A stretch of 64,000 nt of DNA from assembly GCF_003259255.1 (NCBI RefSeq), contig NZ_QGOL01000008.1, forward strand, positions 124,001 to 188,000. Direction: 5' to 3'. The stretch's first letter is position 1, and the number at the start of each line of letters is the position of its first letter. Of the stretch, positions 1 through 8,138 are shown in pieces. Below the pieces are notes generated by a model. The model did not search any database, was not told the origin of the DNA, and saw only the letters and a program-made list of their open reading frames with translations. Origin of the DNA: Algoriphagus litoralis. Its GTDB lineage: Bacteria; Bacteroidota; Bacteroidia; Cytophagales; Cyclobacteriaceae. A program made the position numbers and the translations under genes.

Positions 1-189
1 CGGGTCGATCTCGGTAAATCAATGAATCTGGGAATTCAGGCCTACCAATGGAGTCATTCGGGTTGGAATTTATTTCCTAAAGGCAGTAGCCAGAAAGCTG
101 AAATCAGAAAGCTGAAATCGGTCATGACAAATCAGGGAATTTCAATTCTGGGAGCTCAAAACAATGGCCCGCTGATCTGGATACGATAA
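1..189 (+). CDS. C-terminal end of a probable VCBS-repeat / CRTAC1-like exported protein (partial)
   Basis: An open frame enters from the left edge and ends with TAA at 187-189, leaving 62 residues. The tail ends in GAQNNGPLIWIR, which resembles the closing strand of VCBS/FG-GAP beta-propeller proteins of the CRTAC1 type. In Bacteroidota such genes often lie just upstream of a vanadium haloperoxidase gene, as here. The start and most of the protein are outside the window, so the family call rests on a short tail plus the neighbour. Confidence 0.45.
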   Translation, partial: RVDLGKSMNLGIQAYQWSHSGWNLFPKGSSQKAEIRKLKSVMTNQGISILGAQNNGPLIWIR

Positions 190-206
190 AAACCTGAGGT
201 AAATCA

Positions 207-237
207 TTTGGCATTGACTGCCTTATAGTTAGATTTG
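207..237 (+). promoter_or_regulatory. Bacteroidota-type promoter for the haloperoxidase-like gene
   Basis: TTTG at 207-210 and TAGATTTG at 230-237 are separated by 19 bases. Both boxes match the sigma-A promoter pattern of Bacteroidota (TTTG, about 20 bases, TAnnTTTG). Transcription would start near 243, giving a leader of about 60 bases before the ATG at 302. The position implies that this gene can be transcribed separately from the upstream gene. Confidence 0.6.
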
Positions 238-301
238 AACAATCATGTAAGTTGATAAAACCCAATCACCCGCAAGGGATCAATCTATCGTCAACTTAAA
301 A

Positions 302-1672
302 ATGAAAACCCACGTTATGCGTACTTTAAAATTACTCTCTGTTGTGCTTGGTATCAGCTTGGCGTTTACCGCCTGCCAAGAACCTGTAGACTACAGCAAT
401 GCAATCAGCGATGGTCAGTATTTCCATCGAGCTCAAACCCGGATCACAGAAGTCATTATTCATGATATCTTCTCACCTCCTGTGGCCGCACGGATTTATT
501 CCTATACTTCGCTGGCAGGCTATGAAGTGGCTGCGGCGAGCGACCCGAAAAACTACGCCCCATTAATGGGTCAGTTGAACGGATCCGAACCTATTAAGCT
601 ACCGGTACCTGACAATGTCTATGCACCTCTTGCCTCCTTGGCAGCTTACTACCATGTCGGAACAGCATTGATTTTCTCTGAGGAGAAAATGCACGAGCAC
701 CGGGATGCAGTCTATGCAGAATTGCGAGAGAAAGGCATTCCTGAGGACGTGTTTGAAGCCTCGGTAAATTATGGAAAAGCAGTAGGCGACAAAGTGATCG
801 CTTATGCCAAAAAGGACAACTACCACGAAAGCCGCTCATTCCCAAAATACAGCGTGGTAAACGAGCCGGGAACCTGGCAGCCCACTCCTCCAGCATACAT
901 GGAGGCGATTGAGCCGCATTGGAACAAAATCAGGACCTTCGTACTGGATTCGGCGGCACAGTTTAAGATTGCTCCGCCTCCTCCCTATTCCACAGAGCCC
1001 AATTCGGAGTTTTACCGATTAGCCAAGGAAGTCTACGATGCCAAGCAAAACGCAAGCCCCGAAGAGACAGCAATAGCCATGTTTTGGGACTGTAATCCTT
1101 ACAAAATGAATGTAAAGGGACACGTGATGTTTGCAGAGAAAAAGATCACCCCAGGCGGCCATTGGATGGGGATTGCCTCCATTGCATCTGCTGCCGCAGG
1201 CAAAGACTGGAAAGGAACCGTGGAAGCTTTGGCATTGACTGGAATCTCACTCAATGAAGCATTTATTGCCTGCTGGGACGAAAAGTACCGAAGCAAACTG
1301 ATCCGTCCTGAGACCTACATCAATCAATTTATCGATGAAGACTGGGTTCCTTTGCTCCAGACTCCTCCTTTTCCTGAGCACACGTCCGGACATAGTGTAG
1401 CTTCCACCGCTGCTGCTTATTCGTTGACGCAGCTATTCGGGGATGAGCTCCATATCGTTGACAGTACCGAAGTAGCCTATGGCCTTCCGGTCCGAGAATT
1501 TGAAGGCTTCACCAATGCAGCGGCAGAAGCAGCCATCAGCCGGTTTTATGGGGGGATCCACTACATGCCGGCTATTAATGAAGGCGTCAAGCAAGGAAGA
1601 CAAGTCGGTGAACTAATCTGGCAGAAAATCTCTACCAAGCCGGATCGGGTGGCGATGTTAGAAAGACGCTAG
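302..1672 (+). CDS. Vanadium-dependent haloperoxidase-like / PAP2-superfamily lipoprotein
   Basis: The protein has 456 residues and starts with a lipoprotein signal ending in LAFTAC (Cys25), so it should be anchored in the envelope. The C-terminal half carries the PAP2/vanadium haloperoxidase active-site pattern: Lys328-x6-Arg335-Pro336, then PEHTSGHS with His364, then RFYGGIHY with His420. In this superfamily these residues bind vanadate or phosphate, and the last His is the metal ligand or nucleophile. The fold serves both haloperoxidases and acid phosphatases, so the substrate cannot be read from sequence. A TAnnTTTG promoter lies upstream and a terminator downstream, making it a single-gene unit next to the VCBS-type gene. 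Confidence 0.85.
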   Translation: MKTHVMRTLKLLSVVLGISLAFTACQEPVDYSNAISDGQYFHRAQTRITEVIIHDIFSPPVAARIYSYTSLAGYEVAAASDPKNYAPLMGQLNGSEPIKLPVPDNVYAPLASLAAYYHVGTALIFSEEKMHEHRDAVYAELREKGIPEDVFEASVNYGKAVGDKVIAYAKKDNYHESRSFPKYSVVNEPGTWQPTPPAYMEAIEPHWNKIRTFVLDSAAQFKIAPPPPYSTEPNSEFYRLAKEVYDAKQNASPEETAIAMFWDCNPYKMNVKGHVMFAEKKITPGGHWMGIASIASAAAGKDWKGTVEALALTGISLNEAFIACWDEKYRSKLIRPETYINQFIDEDWVPLLQTPPFPEHTSGHSVASTAAAYSLTQLFGDELHIVDSTEVAYGLPVREFEGFTNAAAEAAISRFYGGIHYMPAINEGVKQGRQVGELIWQKISTKPDRVAMLERR

Positions 1673-1673
1673 A

Positions 1674-1760
1674 TATTAGACACAAGAATTTAGACAAGGA
1701 AGAAGTCAGAGGTCTAAAGGCAGAAATTTAGCTGTCGCATTTAGGCTAAAAAGGCAGAAA
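1674..1760. repeat. AT-rich intergenic stretch with short direct repeats
   Basis: The 302-base gap between the haloperoxidase-like gene and nadD holds no gene. Its first part contains two near-identical TTAGACA(C)AAGAA units (about 1677-1700) and two copies of AAAGGCAGAAA (about 1715-1760). A hairpin terminator follows. From 1801 to 1974 I see only AT-rich sequence without a convincing ORF. Similar TCTA/TTAGAC-rich text lies before pcrA at 5101-5150. Confidence 0.35.
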
Positions 1761-1768
1761 CAATAGAG

Positions 1769-1800
1769 ATCCCGAGGCGAGAGTTTCGGGATTTTTTGTT
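1769..1800 (+). terminator. Rho-independent terminator of the haloperoxidase-like gene
   Basis: ATCCCGA and TCGGGAT form a stem around a loop of about 9 bases, followed by TTTTTTGTT. It lies about 100 bases after the stop codon. Confidence 0.75.
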
Positions 1801-1974
1801 CCAGATTTTTTAACCGTTAAGAAAATTAAGGGCTGATATTCAGCGCTTCATTTTGCACAATTAATTCAACTCATAATACCTTGAACTGCTCAGGAGATTT
1901 GATCTCCAAAACTTAATTTTCTCAAATTCCTAAATGGTAATAGACCATTATAAAAAAGGTTGAGAGCGAAGGAT

Positions 1975-2541
1975 TCATTGATACAGCTTCCGATCCAAAA
2001 TATACTCCTCCACCTTGTCCGGCAGCAAGTACTTCACCGAGTGGCCTTCCTGTATGGACTTGCGAATAAAAGTGGCGGAGATATCCAAAAGCGGAGCTTC
2101 GATGGTTTTGATTTTGGGATGTTCAAATCCCTTGGCTTCACCCGGTCGTGGGTATACAAAAATCTCGTAATTGTCCAAAATCGCCTGATGGTTTTTCCAC
2201 TTTTGGAAGTGGGTCAGATTATCCGAACCTAAAAATAAGCAAAACTGATGCTGTGGGTATTGGTCACTGAGATACGTGAGGGTATCGATCGTGTAGCTCG
2301 GCTTTGGCATCCGAAATTCCACATCGCTGGCCCGGAAGTGAAAATGATCCGCTATCGCAAGCTCGACCATTCGCAATCGGTCAAACTCATGGATCAGCGA
2401 TTGCTGCTTTTTAAATGGATTTTGGGGACTGACCACAAACCAAACCTCATCTAAGTCGGTTCGATCGTATAGTACATTGGCGATAATCAGGTGTCCGATG
2501 TGTATCGGATTGAAGCTTCCAAAGTACAGCCCAATCTTCAT
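1975..2541 (-). CDS. nadD: Nicotinate-nucleotide adenylyltransferase
   Basis: NadD joins nicotinate mononucleotide to AMP from ATP in NAD synthesis (cytoplasm). The protein has 188 residues, the normal size. It begins with the nucleotidyltransferase motif GSFNPIHIGH (residues 8-17), has PSYTIDT (81-87), LGSDN (104-108) and the closing ISATFIRKSI (154-163), all NadD signatures. It starts 2 bases after the gmk stop codon, so it is the last gene of a leftward sigma / anti-sigma / gmk / nadD run. Confidence 0.95.
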   Translation of the reverse strand: MKIGLYFGSFNPIHIGHLIIANVLYDRTDLDEVWFVVSPQNPFKKQQSLIHEFDRLRMVELAIADHFHFRASDVEFRMPKPSYTIDTLTYLSDQYPQHQFCLFLGSDNLTHFQKWKNHQAILDNYEIFVYPRPGEAKGFEHPKIKTIEAPLLDISATFIRKSIQEGHSVKYLLPDKVEEYILDRKLYQ

Positions 2542-2543
2542 TT

Positions 2544-3122
2544 TTAATTTGCTAAAAACTCCGACACCAATGTGACTGCCTCTTTGGAGGATCGATCAAA
2601 GTCATCGTTGAGAATACTGACATCAAATTGCGGCTCAAACTTTGCCTCAAACTCAGCCTTGTAGAGTCTTCGGGAAAGTGACTCCTCAGATTCGGTTCCT
2701 CTGTCGTTCAGCCGGGTTTTCAATACATCAAGAGATGGGACTTTGACAAAGATCGCTAGGGCTTGCGGTCCAAAGTATTTTTTGAGCGCCAGCCCACCTT
2801 TTACATCTACATCAAAAATGACCGCCTTCCCATTGTCCCAGATGCGCTGGACTTCTTCTTTGAGGGTACCGTAAAAATTCCCTTCGTAGACTTCTTCCCA
2901 CTCCACAAAGGCATCTTCGTCAATCTTTTTCTTGAATTCATCAATGCTTAAAAAGTAATAATCTCTACCGTGTACTTCATGCCGACCTCTTTTGTCCCGG
3001 GTACAGGCCGAGATCGAAAAACCGAGATTCGGAACATGCTGAATCAGGTGCTTCACCAATGAGGTCTTTCCCGATCCAGATGGGGCTGAGAAAATTATAG
3101 CCTTGCCTTGGGTTTTTCTCAT
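2544..3122 (-). CDS. gmk: Guanylate kinase
   Basis: Gmk phosphorylates GMP to GDP with ATP (cytoplasm). I start it at ATG 3122 (192 residues, MRKTQGKAI), giving the usual family length. The longer open frame to 3188 would only add sequence inside the upstream gene. The P-loop APSGSGKTS lies at about residues 13-21, and the GMP-binding region contains SACTRDKR and GRDYYFLS. The start overlaps the stop of the anti-sigma gene as ATGA (3119-3122), so translation is probably coupled. This is an unusual link between a nucleotide kinase and a stress-sigma regulator. Confidence 0.95.
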   Translation of the reverse strand: MRKTQGKAIIFSAPSGSGKTSLVKHLIQHVPNLGFSISACTRDKRGRHEVHGRDYYFLSIDEFKKKIDEDAFVEWEEVYEGNFYGTLKEEVQRIWDNGKAVIFDVDVKGGLALKKYFGPQALAIFVKVPSLDVLKTRLNDRGTESEESLSRRLYKAEFEAKFEPQFDVSILNDDFDRSSKEAVTLVSEFLAN

Positions 3123-3391
3123 TTGCTTTCCTGAATCATCTGGCGGATCGAATTGGCCAGTTCGGTCGGTACGGGTTGTTTGGTGCATTTGGTCTTGAGC
3201 ATTTCACGGATGGCCTGCTCCAGATGAAAGTGCTCAAAGCAGGGCTGGCATTTTGCCAACTTTTCCTTCATCAGTTCCTTTCCGGTTTCGCCCATTTCTC
3301 CATCCAGTATGCTCTCCAACAATTGAAAGCATTTGCTCACATCGCTACATTCTAGCTTTCGCTCCCCGGATGCTTGATCGTTTATTTCCAT
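3119..3391 (-). CDS. Anti-sigma factor, zinc-finger (RsrA/zf-HC2-like)
   Basis: A 90-residue protein if started at ATG 3391 (MEINDQ), 10 bases after the sigma-factor stop. A longer frame to 3448 overlaps the sigma gene and is less likely. It has a Cys-rich layout: CSDVSKC near the N-terminus, then AKCQPCFEHFHLE, and a final Cys near residue 74 (KTKC). This resembles the HxxxCxxC core of zinc-containing anti-sigma factors such as RsrA. The position right behind an ECF sigma gene supports that role. Redox sensing through the Cys pair is an inference. The stop overlaps the gmk start (ATGA). Confidence 0.75.
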   Translation of the reverse strand: MEINDQASGERKLECSDVSKCFQLLESILDGEMGETGKELMKEKLAKCQPCFEHFHLEQAIREMLKTKCTKQPVPTELANSIRQMIQESK

Positions 3392-3401
3392 GAGTAATCG
3401 T

Positions 3402-4001
3402 TTAATCTTCCTCTCCTTCTTCCGTATTGTATCCCATTGACTGGGCATATCCTTTCAACTGTTCCTTCAAAAGATTCCGGGCGCGATGCAGCCTGGATCT
3501 TACCGTCCCGATAGGTATATCGAGAATCTTTGCCATTTCTTCGTAGGTGAAGCCCTCCAGATCCGCCAGGATAATCACCGTTCGGAAGTCGACTGCCAAT
3601 GCATTGAGCGCATTGGAAATCTCATCTCCGAGCATATCCTTGACCGATTCTGCCCGGAGATCGGAAGTACTTTGGTAGTCAACATCATCCGAGTTGTAGA
3701 AAGTTTCAACCTCCTGATAATCTACCTTCGTAGGCTGCTTGCTTTTCTTCCGATACTCGTTGATAAAGCTGTTTTTCAGAATCCTGAAAAGCCAGGCTTT
3801 GGCATTCGTCCCCTGCTCAAAAGAATTGATAAACCGAAAAGCTTTCATGTAGGTATCCTGCACGAGATCTTTGGCATCGTCCTCGTCAAAGGTGAGTCGA
3901 AAAGCAAAATTGTACATGGAATCTATGTGAGGCATAAATTCCCCATCGAAGATGGCCGTTTTCTCTTCCTGAGAATATTTTCTGCGCTGTACTTCAGACA
4001 T
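3402..4001 (-). CDS. ECF-type RNA polymerase sigma factor
   Basis: The protein has about 199 residues from MSEVQRR (ATG 4001); an ATG three codons earlier (4010) is also possible. Region 2 is seen in NFAFRLTFDEDDAKDLVQDTYMKA and KAWLFRILKNSFINEYR, and region 4 in FTYEEMAKILDIPIGTVRSR, the helix-turn-helix for the -35 box. The Asp/Glu-rich linker between the two is long for the family. It is the first gene of the leftward run with its cognate anti-sigma factor and resembles the SigR/RsrA arrangement of oxidative or envelope stress sigma factors. A TACTTTTG box at 4015-4008 lies just ahead of the start, without a good TTG box. Confidence 0.9.
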   Translation of the reverse strand: MSEVQRRKYSQEEKTAIFDGEFMPHIDSMYNFAFRLTFDEDDAKDLVQDTYMKAFRFINSFEQGTNAKAWLFRILKNSFINEYRKKSKQPTKVDYQEVETFYNSDDVDYQSTSDLRAESVKDMLGDEISNALNALAVDFRTVIILADLEGFTYEEMAKILDIPIGTVRSRLHRARNLLKEQLKGYAQSMGYNTEEGEED

Positions 4002-4130
4002 AAGGTTCAAAAGTAATGAATGCCCAATTTATAACCAGAAATTAAACCGAAAGTCGGGCGAATTAATTTATTTTGTTGCTGAATTAGCTCCTGACATGGA
4101 GCAAAACTTCCCCATCAACCGGCGATTGTT

Positions 4131-4970
4131 ATGTTTTTCTTTAGGCTGCTGTCCTATTTGCCCCTTTCTGTATTGTACCTTTTTTCGGATTTGATCTACC
4201 TGATCGCCCGATTTGTGATCAGCTACCGCAAAAAAGTAATCGACGAAAACCTAAAATTTGCCTTTCCAGAGAAATCTGAAGATGAACGAAAGAAAATCAG
4301 AAACAAATTCTACCGGAATTTTACGGATGCCTTCTTCGCCGAAACGATCAAAATGTTGACCATTTCCGAAAAGGAGCTCCGTCAGCGATTCGAAGTGGTC
4401 AATCAGGAAATCATCGATTGGGAAGTTCAAAAAGGAAAAAGTGCACTGATGATGGCTGGACATGTCTTCAACTGGGAAATGGCCATATTAGGTGTCGCGT
4501 CCAATACCCAAGTGACCGCCGAAACTGTCTATTTGAAGCTCAACAATTCATTTTTCAATAAATTGATGCTTGCCATTCGGACCCATTTTGGAGGAGTGAT
4601 GACCGAGAAGCGTGAGTTTCGTAAAAGTATGATTACCATGAGAAGCCAGCCTAGAATCGTCCATTTGGCAGCCGATCAGCGTCCTCCAAGTTCTGAAAAG
4701 CGCTACCAACGTGACTTCCTCAATAGGCCGGCCTTTTTCTTCGAAGGAGGAGAATTTATGGCTAAAAAGATGGAATTACCGGTTTTTTTTGGCAAAATGA
4801 CCAAATTGAAACGGGGTCATTACCGTTTTGAATTTACGAAAGTCGCTGAGCCTCCTTACGATTCACAACAAGCTCACAGCATCACAGACGAATTTTGCCG
4901 CAGGCTAGAAGAAAACATCAAAAACCAACCGGATCTTTATTTGTGGAGCCACAAGCGGTGGAAGGTGTAA
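4131..4970 (+). CDS. Lysophospholipid/lauroyl acyltransferase, LpxL/HtrB family
   Basis: The protein has 279 residues with an N-terminal hydrophobic membrane segment (residues 5-30). It carries the family's catalytic HX4(D/E) motif as His111...Glu116 in GHVFNWE, and an AADQRPPSS loop further on. LpxL-type enzymes transfer a secondary acyl chain onto lipid A at the inner membrane; some Bacteroidota relatives acylate other lipids. It is divergent to the sigma-factor gene, with about 120 bases between. No lpx neighbours are present, so the acceptor is not shown. Confidence 0.85.
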   Translation: MFFFRLLSYLPLSVLYLFSDLIYLIARFVISYRKKVIDENLKFAFPEKSEDERKKIRNKFYRNFTDAFFAETIKMLTISEKELRQRFEVVNQEIIDWEVQKGKSALMMAGHVFNWEMAILGVASNTQVTAETVYLKLNNSFFNKLMLAIRTHFGGVMTEKREFRKSMITMRSQPRIVHLAADQRPPSSEKRYQRDFLNRPAFFFEGGEFMAKKMELPVFFGKMTKLKRGHYRFEFTKVAEPPYDSQQAHSITDEFCRRLEENIKNQPDLYLWSHKRWKV

Positions 4971-4974
4971 GGGT

Positions 4975-5150
4975 TAGGAAGTTTGGAGGCTTGGATATTC
5001 GGAGGTGAAAAATAGCAAAAGCCTGATTTATGCTTTATATCAACACTACCGATACCCTCGTAATTCGAATTTCGTAAATCGAACTTTAAAGAAAACACTA
5101 GACTTGGATCATACCTCTTGATTCTAAAATCTAGCCACTAGATACTAAAA
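4975..5150. repeat. Intergenic AT-rich micro-repeats (CGTAAATCGAA and TCTA motifs)
   Basis: This gap before pcrA holds CGTAATTCGAATTTCGTAAATCGAAC-like text at 5059-5084, given here as a pattern of TTCGTAAATCG units. It continues into a TCTA-rich segment (ATTCTAAAATCTAG, ACTAGATACTAAA) up to the pcrA start. The TTCGTAAAT unit recurs between prfC and the histidine kinase at 25585-25725. No ORF is supported here. Confidence 0.4.
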
Positions 5151-5151
5151 A

Positions 5152-7410
5152 ATGGATTACCTAAAGGAACTCAATCCCCCACAGTTACAGGCAGTACAGC
5201 ATACCGACGGTCCGGTGATGATCATTGCGGGTGCAGGTTCGGGCAAAACCCGGGTACTCACCTACCGCATCGCTCACCTGATCTATGCCAAAGGGATTGA
5301 CCCATTCAATATTCTCTCCCTGACCTTTACCAACAAGGCCGCTGCTGAGATGAAGCACCGCATTGAGACACTGGTAGGATTAGAGGCCAGAAATACCTGG
5401 ATGGGGACTTTTCACTCCATTTTTGCAAAAATCCTCCGGGTCGAATCCGGAAAAATCGGTTATCCCTCCAACTTTACCATTTACGATACAGACGATTCCA
5501 AATCCCTCATCCGCACCCTCGTCAAGGAAATGCGACTCGATGACAAAGTGTACAAACCAAGTGTAGTTTTATCTCGAATCTCAGGAGCTAAGAACCGACT
5601 CATTTCCTGGCAAGCCTACCAAAACGACCCCTATGTCAAAGCTGACGATGAGGCAGCGATGAAGCCCCGAATGGGCGAATTGTATCAGCGCTATCAGGAA
5701 CGACTCTTCAAAGCTGGCGCAATGGATTTTGATGATCTGCTCTTCAATACCAATGTGCTTTTCCGAGATCATCTGGACGTGCTGAACAAATACCAGCAAC
5801 GCTTCAAATACGTAATGGTGGACGAGTTTCAGGATACCAACATTTCTCAATATCTCATTACCAAAAAGCTGGCAGCAGTCCATCAAAACATCTGCGTGGT
5901 AGGTGATGACGCCCAGAGTATCTATGCTTTTCGCGGAGCGGATATCCAAAATATCCTGAACTTCGAAAAAGACTACCCAGATCTGTTTGTCGTCAAACTG
6001 GAGCAAAACTACCGGTCTACCAAGGTTATCGTCGAGGCAGCAAACTCCATCATAGACAAGAACAAAGCCCAGCTCAAAAAGCTGGTCTGGACCTCCAATC
6101 CCGAGGGAGAATTGATCGAATTGATCAAAGCTACTTCTGACGGAGAAGAGGGACGAATCGTCGCCAACACGATTTTTGAGGAAAAAAACAATAAGAAGCT
6201 CAACAACAGCGACTTTGCAATACTCTATCGAACCAACTCGCAGTCCAGATCGATGGAAGAAGCCCTGCGCAAAATGAATCTGACCTACAAGATCGTGGGT
6301 GGATTGTCTTTTTACCAGCGAAAGGAAATCAAGGATCTGATGGCGTACATGCGCTTCACAGTGAATCCTGTGGACGAGGAAGCCTTCAAGCGGATCATCA
6401 ACTATCCCAAGCGTGGAATCGGCGATACCTCCGTGGAAAAGATTCTCGTTTCGGCATACGACCATGACATTCCCCTCTGGGAAGTAGTCAAAAATGCCCA
6501 CAGTTTCTTACCCGGCAGGGCTGGAAGTTCTGTGGATGATTTTGCCACCATGATCAAAGCTTTCCAGATCGAAGTTGAGCGAAAAGACGCCTTTGAGGCA
6601 GCGAGTACCATTGCAAAGCAAAGCGGCCTGCTGCGTGAGCTCTACGAAGACAAAACCATCGAAGGGCTCAACCGCTATGAAAACGTTCAGGAATTGCTCA
6701 ATGCGATCAAAGAATACGTGGACAATCCCGAGAATGAGGACAAAAGCCTCGGTTCATTTCTGCAGGAGATCGCGCTGCTCACGGACAATGATCAGGACAA
6801 GGATAAAACCGATGCCATCACGCTGATGACGATCCACTCCAGCAAGGGTCTCGAGTTTAAGCAGGTCTTTGTAGTGGGTATGGAAGAGGATCTCTTCCCT
6901 TCCCAGATGATGATGCAGAGTCGTGAAGATCTGGAGGAGGAGCGGCGGCTGTTCTACGTGGCTACTACCCGGGCCATGGATAAATTATACTTAACCTATG
7001 CGCTGTCACGTTACAGATTTGGACGATTGCTCAATTGTGAACCTAGCCGATTCTTGGAAGAAGTAGATCCAAGGATGATCAAAGTCAACAAGCGGATGTC
7101 ATCCAAGGATATGCCTAGAGCATTGCGGAAAGAAGGATTGCCGGGGACCGGTGGATTTATTGGTATCAAAAAACAACCCGAATCCCGTGCACCATCCCAG
7201 CTGAAAATCCATACGCCTTCTCCAGATTTCAAGCCCTCCAACACCAATGGCTTGAAACCTGAGCAGCTGGTAGAGCACCCAAAATTTGGTTTTGGCAAAG
7301 TTCAAAAAATTGAAACTGAAGGCCTTAACAAAAAGGCAACCATTCAATTTGAGCATTTTGGGGAGAAAACATTATTGCTTAGCTTTGCCAAGCTCAGAAT
7401 CATAGACTAA
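5152..7410 (+). CDS. pcrA: ATP-dependent DNA helicase, UvrD/PcrA type
   Basis: The protein has 752 residues and is a superfamily 1A helicase that unwinds DNA 3' to 5' in repair and replication restart. The Walker A motif AGAGSGKTR is at 26-34, motif II VDEFQDT at 223-229, motif III GDDAQSIYAFRGA follows, then QNYRST and the C-terminal LMTIHSSKGLEF and VATTRA motifs. The last 50 residues (LVEHPKFGFGKV onward) form the small Tudor-like tail found in PcrA/UvrD. It is complete, with a terminator at its stop codon. Confidence 0.95.
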   Translation: MDYLKELNPPQLQAVQHTDGPVMIIAGAGSGKTRVLTYRIAHLIYAKGIDPFNILSLTFTNKAAAEMKHRIETLVGLEARNTWMGTFHSIFAKILRVESGKIGYPSNFTIYDTDDSKSLIRTLVKEMRLDDKVYKPSVVLSRISGAKNRLISWQAYQNDPYVKADDEAAMKPRMGELYQRYQERLFKAGAMDFDDLLFNTNVLFRDHLDVLNKYQQRFKYVMVDEFQDTNISQYLITKKLAAVHQNICVVGDDAQSIYAFRGADIQNILNFEKDYPDLFVVKLEQNYRSTKVIVEAANSIIDKNKAQLKKLVWTSNPEGELIELIKATSDGEEGRIVANTIFEEKNNKKLNNSDFAILYRTNSQSRSMEEALRKMNLTYKIVGGLSFYQRKEIKDLMAYMRFTVNPVDEEAFKRIINYPKRGIGDTSVEKILVSAYDHDIPLWEVVKNAHSFLPGRAGSSVDDFATMIKAFQIEVERKDAFEAASTIAKQSGLLRELYEDKTIEGLNRYENVQELLNAIKEYVDNPENEDKSLGSFLQEIALLTDNDQDKDKTDAITLMTIHSSKGLEFKQVFVVGMEEDLFPSQMMMQSREDLEEERRLFYVATTRAMDKLYLTYALSRYRFGRLLNCEPSRFLEEVDPRMIKVNKRMSSKDMPRALRKEGLPGTGGFIGIKKQPESRAPSQLKIHTPSPDFKPSNTNGLKPEQLVEHPKFGFGKVQKIETEGLNKKATIQFEHFGEKTLLLSFAKLRIID

Positions 7411-7442
7411 TCACCTGCTTCCCTGTCCTTTGGTGATTTTTT
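7409..7442 (+). terminator. Rho-independent terminator overlapping the pcrA stop
   Basis: AATCACC (7409-7415) pairs with GGTGATT (7432-7438), followed by TTTTTT. The stem begins within the pcrA stop codon. Confidence 0.6.
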
Positions 7443-7475
7443 GTTACCTTTTGTATGGCAAAAACGGGAAGCAAT

Positions 7476-8138
7476 ATGGAGCACACCGAACCTGAAAAAC
7501 AACATCTTATTTTGAAAGAATACGGCAAAAACATTCAACGCCTGGTAGATCATGTCACCGCGATAGAAGACCGTGAAAAGCGCACCCAAAGTGCCTACAC
7601 CGTCATTGAAATCATCAAACAGCTCAATCCTACCTGGAGACAGGAGAATGACCAGAAGCTCTGGGATGACATCTACATCATGTCTGACTTCAAGCTGGAT
7701 GTAGACGGACCATTCCCTATGCCTGAAAAGGAACTGCTCGGCAAAAAACCCCAACCCATAGGCTATCCAAAGGGCGAGATCAAATTCAAGCACTACGGGC
7801 GAAACATTGAAAAACTCATCGAACAAGCCATTGAAATCGAGAACGACGAGGATCAGGAATCTGCTGTCATTTACATCGGTCAGTTGATGCGCTCATTTCA
7901 CTCCACCTGGAACAGAGACAATTTTGATGACGGCATCATTCTGGACGATATCAAAACACTCTCGAAAGGGAAGCTTCATATTGACTTAGAGAAAGTACGT
8001 GAAAATGCACTTTTCGAATCCAACACCCGACGAGACTTCAAAATCCAGCACATCGAGGCAGAACCTCAAAAGAAGAAGTTTAATCATCCCAAGAAATCGA
8101 GAAACAACGGCCACAACAATAAAAAGCGTAGAAATTAA
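7476..8138 (+). CDS. DUF4290 domain protein
   Basis: About 220 residues of unknown function. The N-terminal part (ILKEYGKNIQRLVDHV) and a second similar block (KFKHYGRNIEKLIEQA) form an internal repeat: each block starts with YGxNI and runs on to a QLNPTWxxxN or SFHSTWNRDN segment. This is the layout of DUF4290, a family restricted to Bacteroidota. The tail is Lys/Arg/Asn-rich (KKSRNNGHNNKKRRN), which suggests nucleic acid or ribosome contact, but this is not shown. I start at ATG 7476, which matches the family's N-terminus. ATG 7455 is in frame, but lies within a TACCTTTTG promoter-like box. The stop overlaps the murA start (TAATG), so the pair is co-translated. Confidence 0.85.
   Translation: MEHTEPEKQHLILKEYGKNIQRLVDHVTAIEDREKRTQSAYTVIEIIKQLNPTWRQENDQKLWDDIYIMSDFKLDVDGPFPMPEKELLGKKPQPIGYPKGEIKFKHYGRNIEKLIEQAIEIENDEDQESAVIYIGQLMRSFHSTWNRDNFDDGIILDDIKTLSKGKLHIDLEKVRENALFESNTRRDFKIQHIEAEPQKKKFNHPKKSRNNGHNNKKRRN

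Noticed and set aside
3123..3188. Longer gmk start at 3188
   Set aside because: It would add 22 residues inside the anti-sigma gene; ATG 3122 in the ATGA overlap gives the normal length.
4008..4015. TACTTTTG as promoter of the ECF sigma gene
   Set aside because: It fits the -7 consensus but lies so near the start that the message would be leaderless, and no TTG box is found; not called as a feature.
5581..6501. A 306-codon open frame on the minus strand inside pcrA
   Set aside because: It lies wholly within a well-conserved helicase gene on the opposite strand. Its translation shows no domain and has the His/Val-rich composition of antisense shadows.
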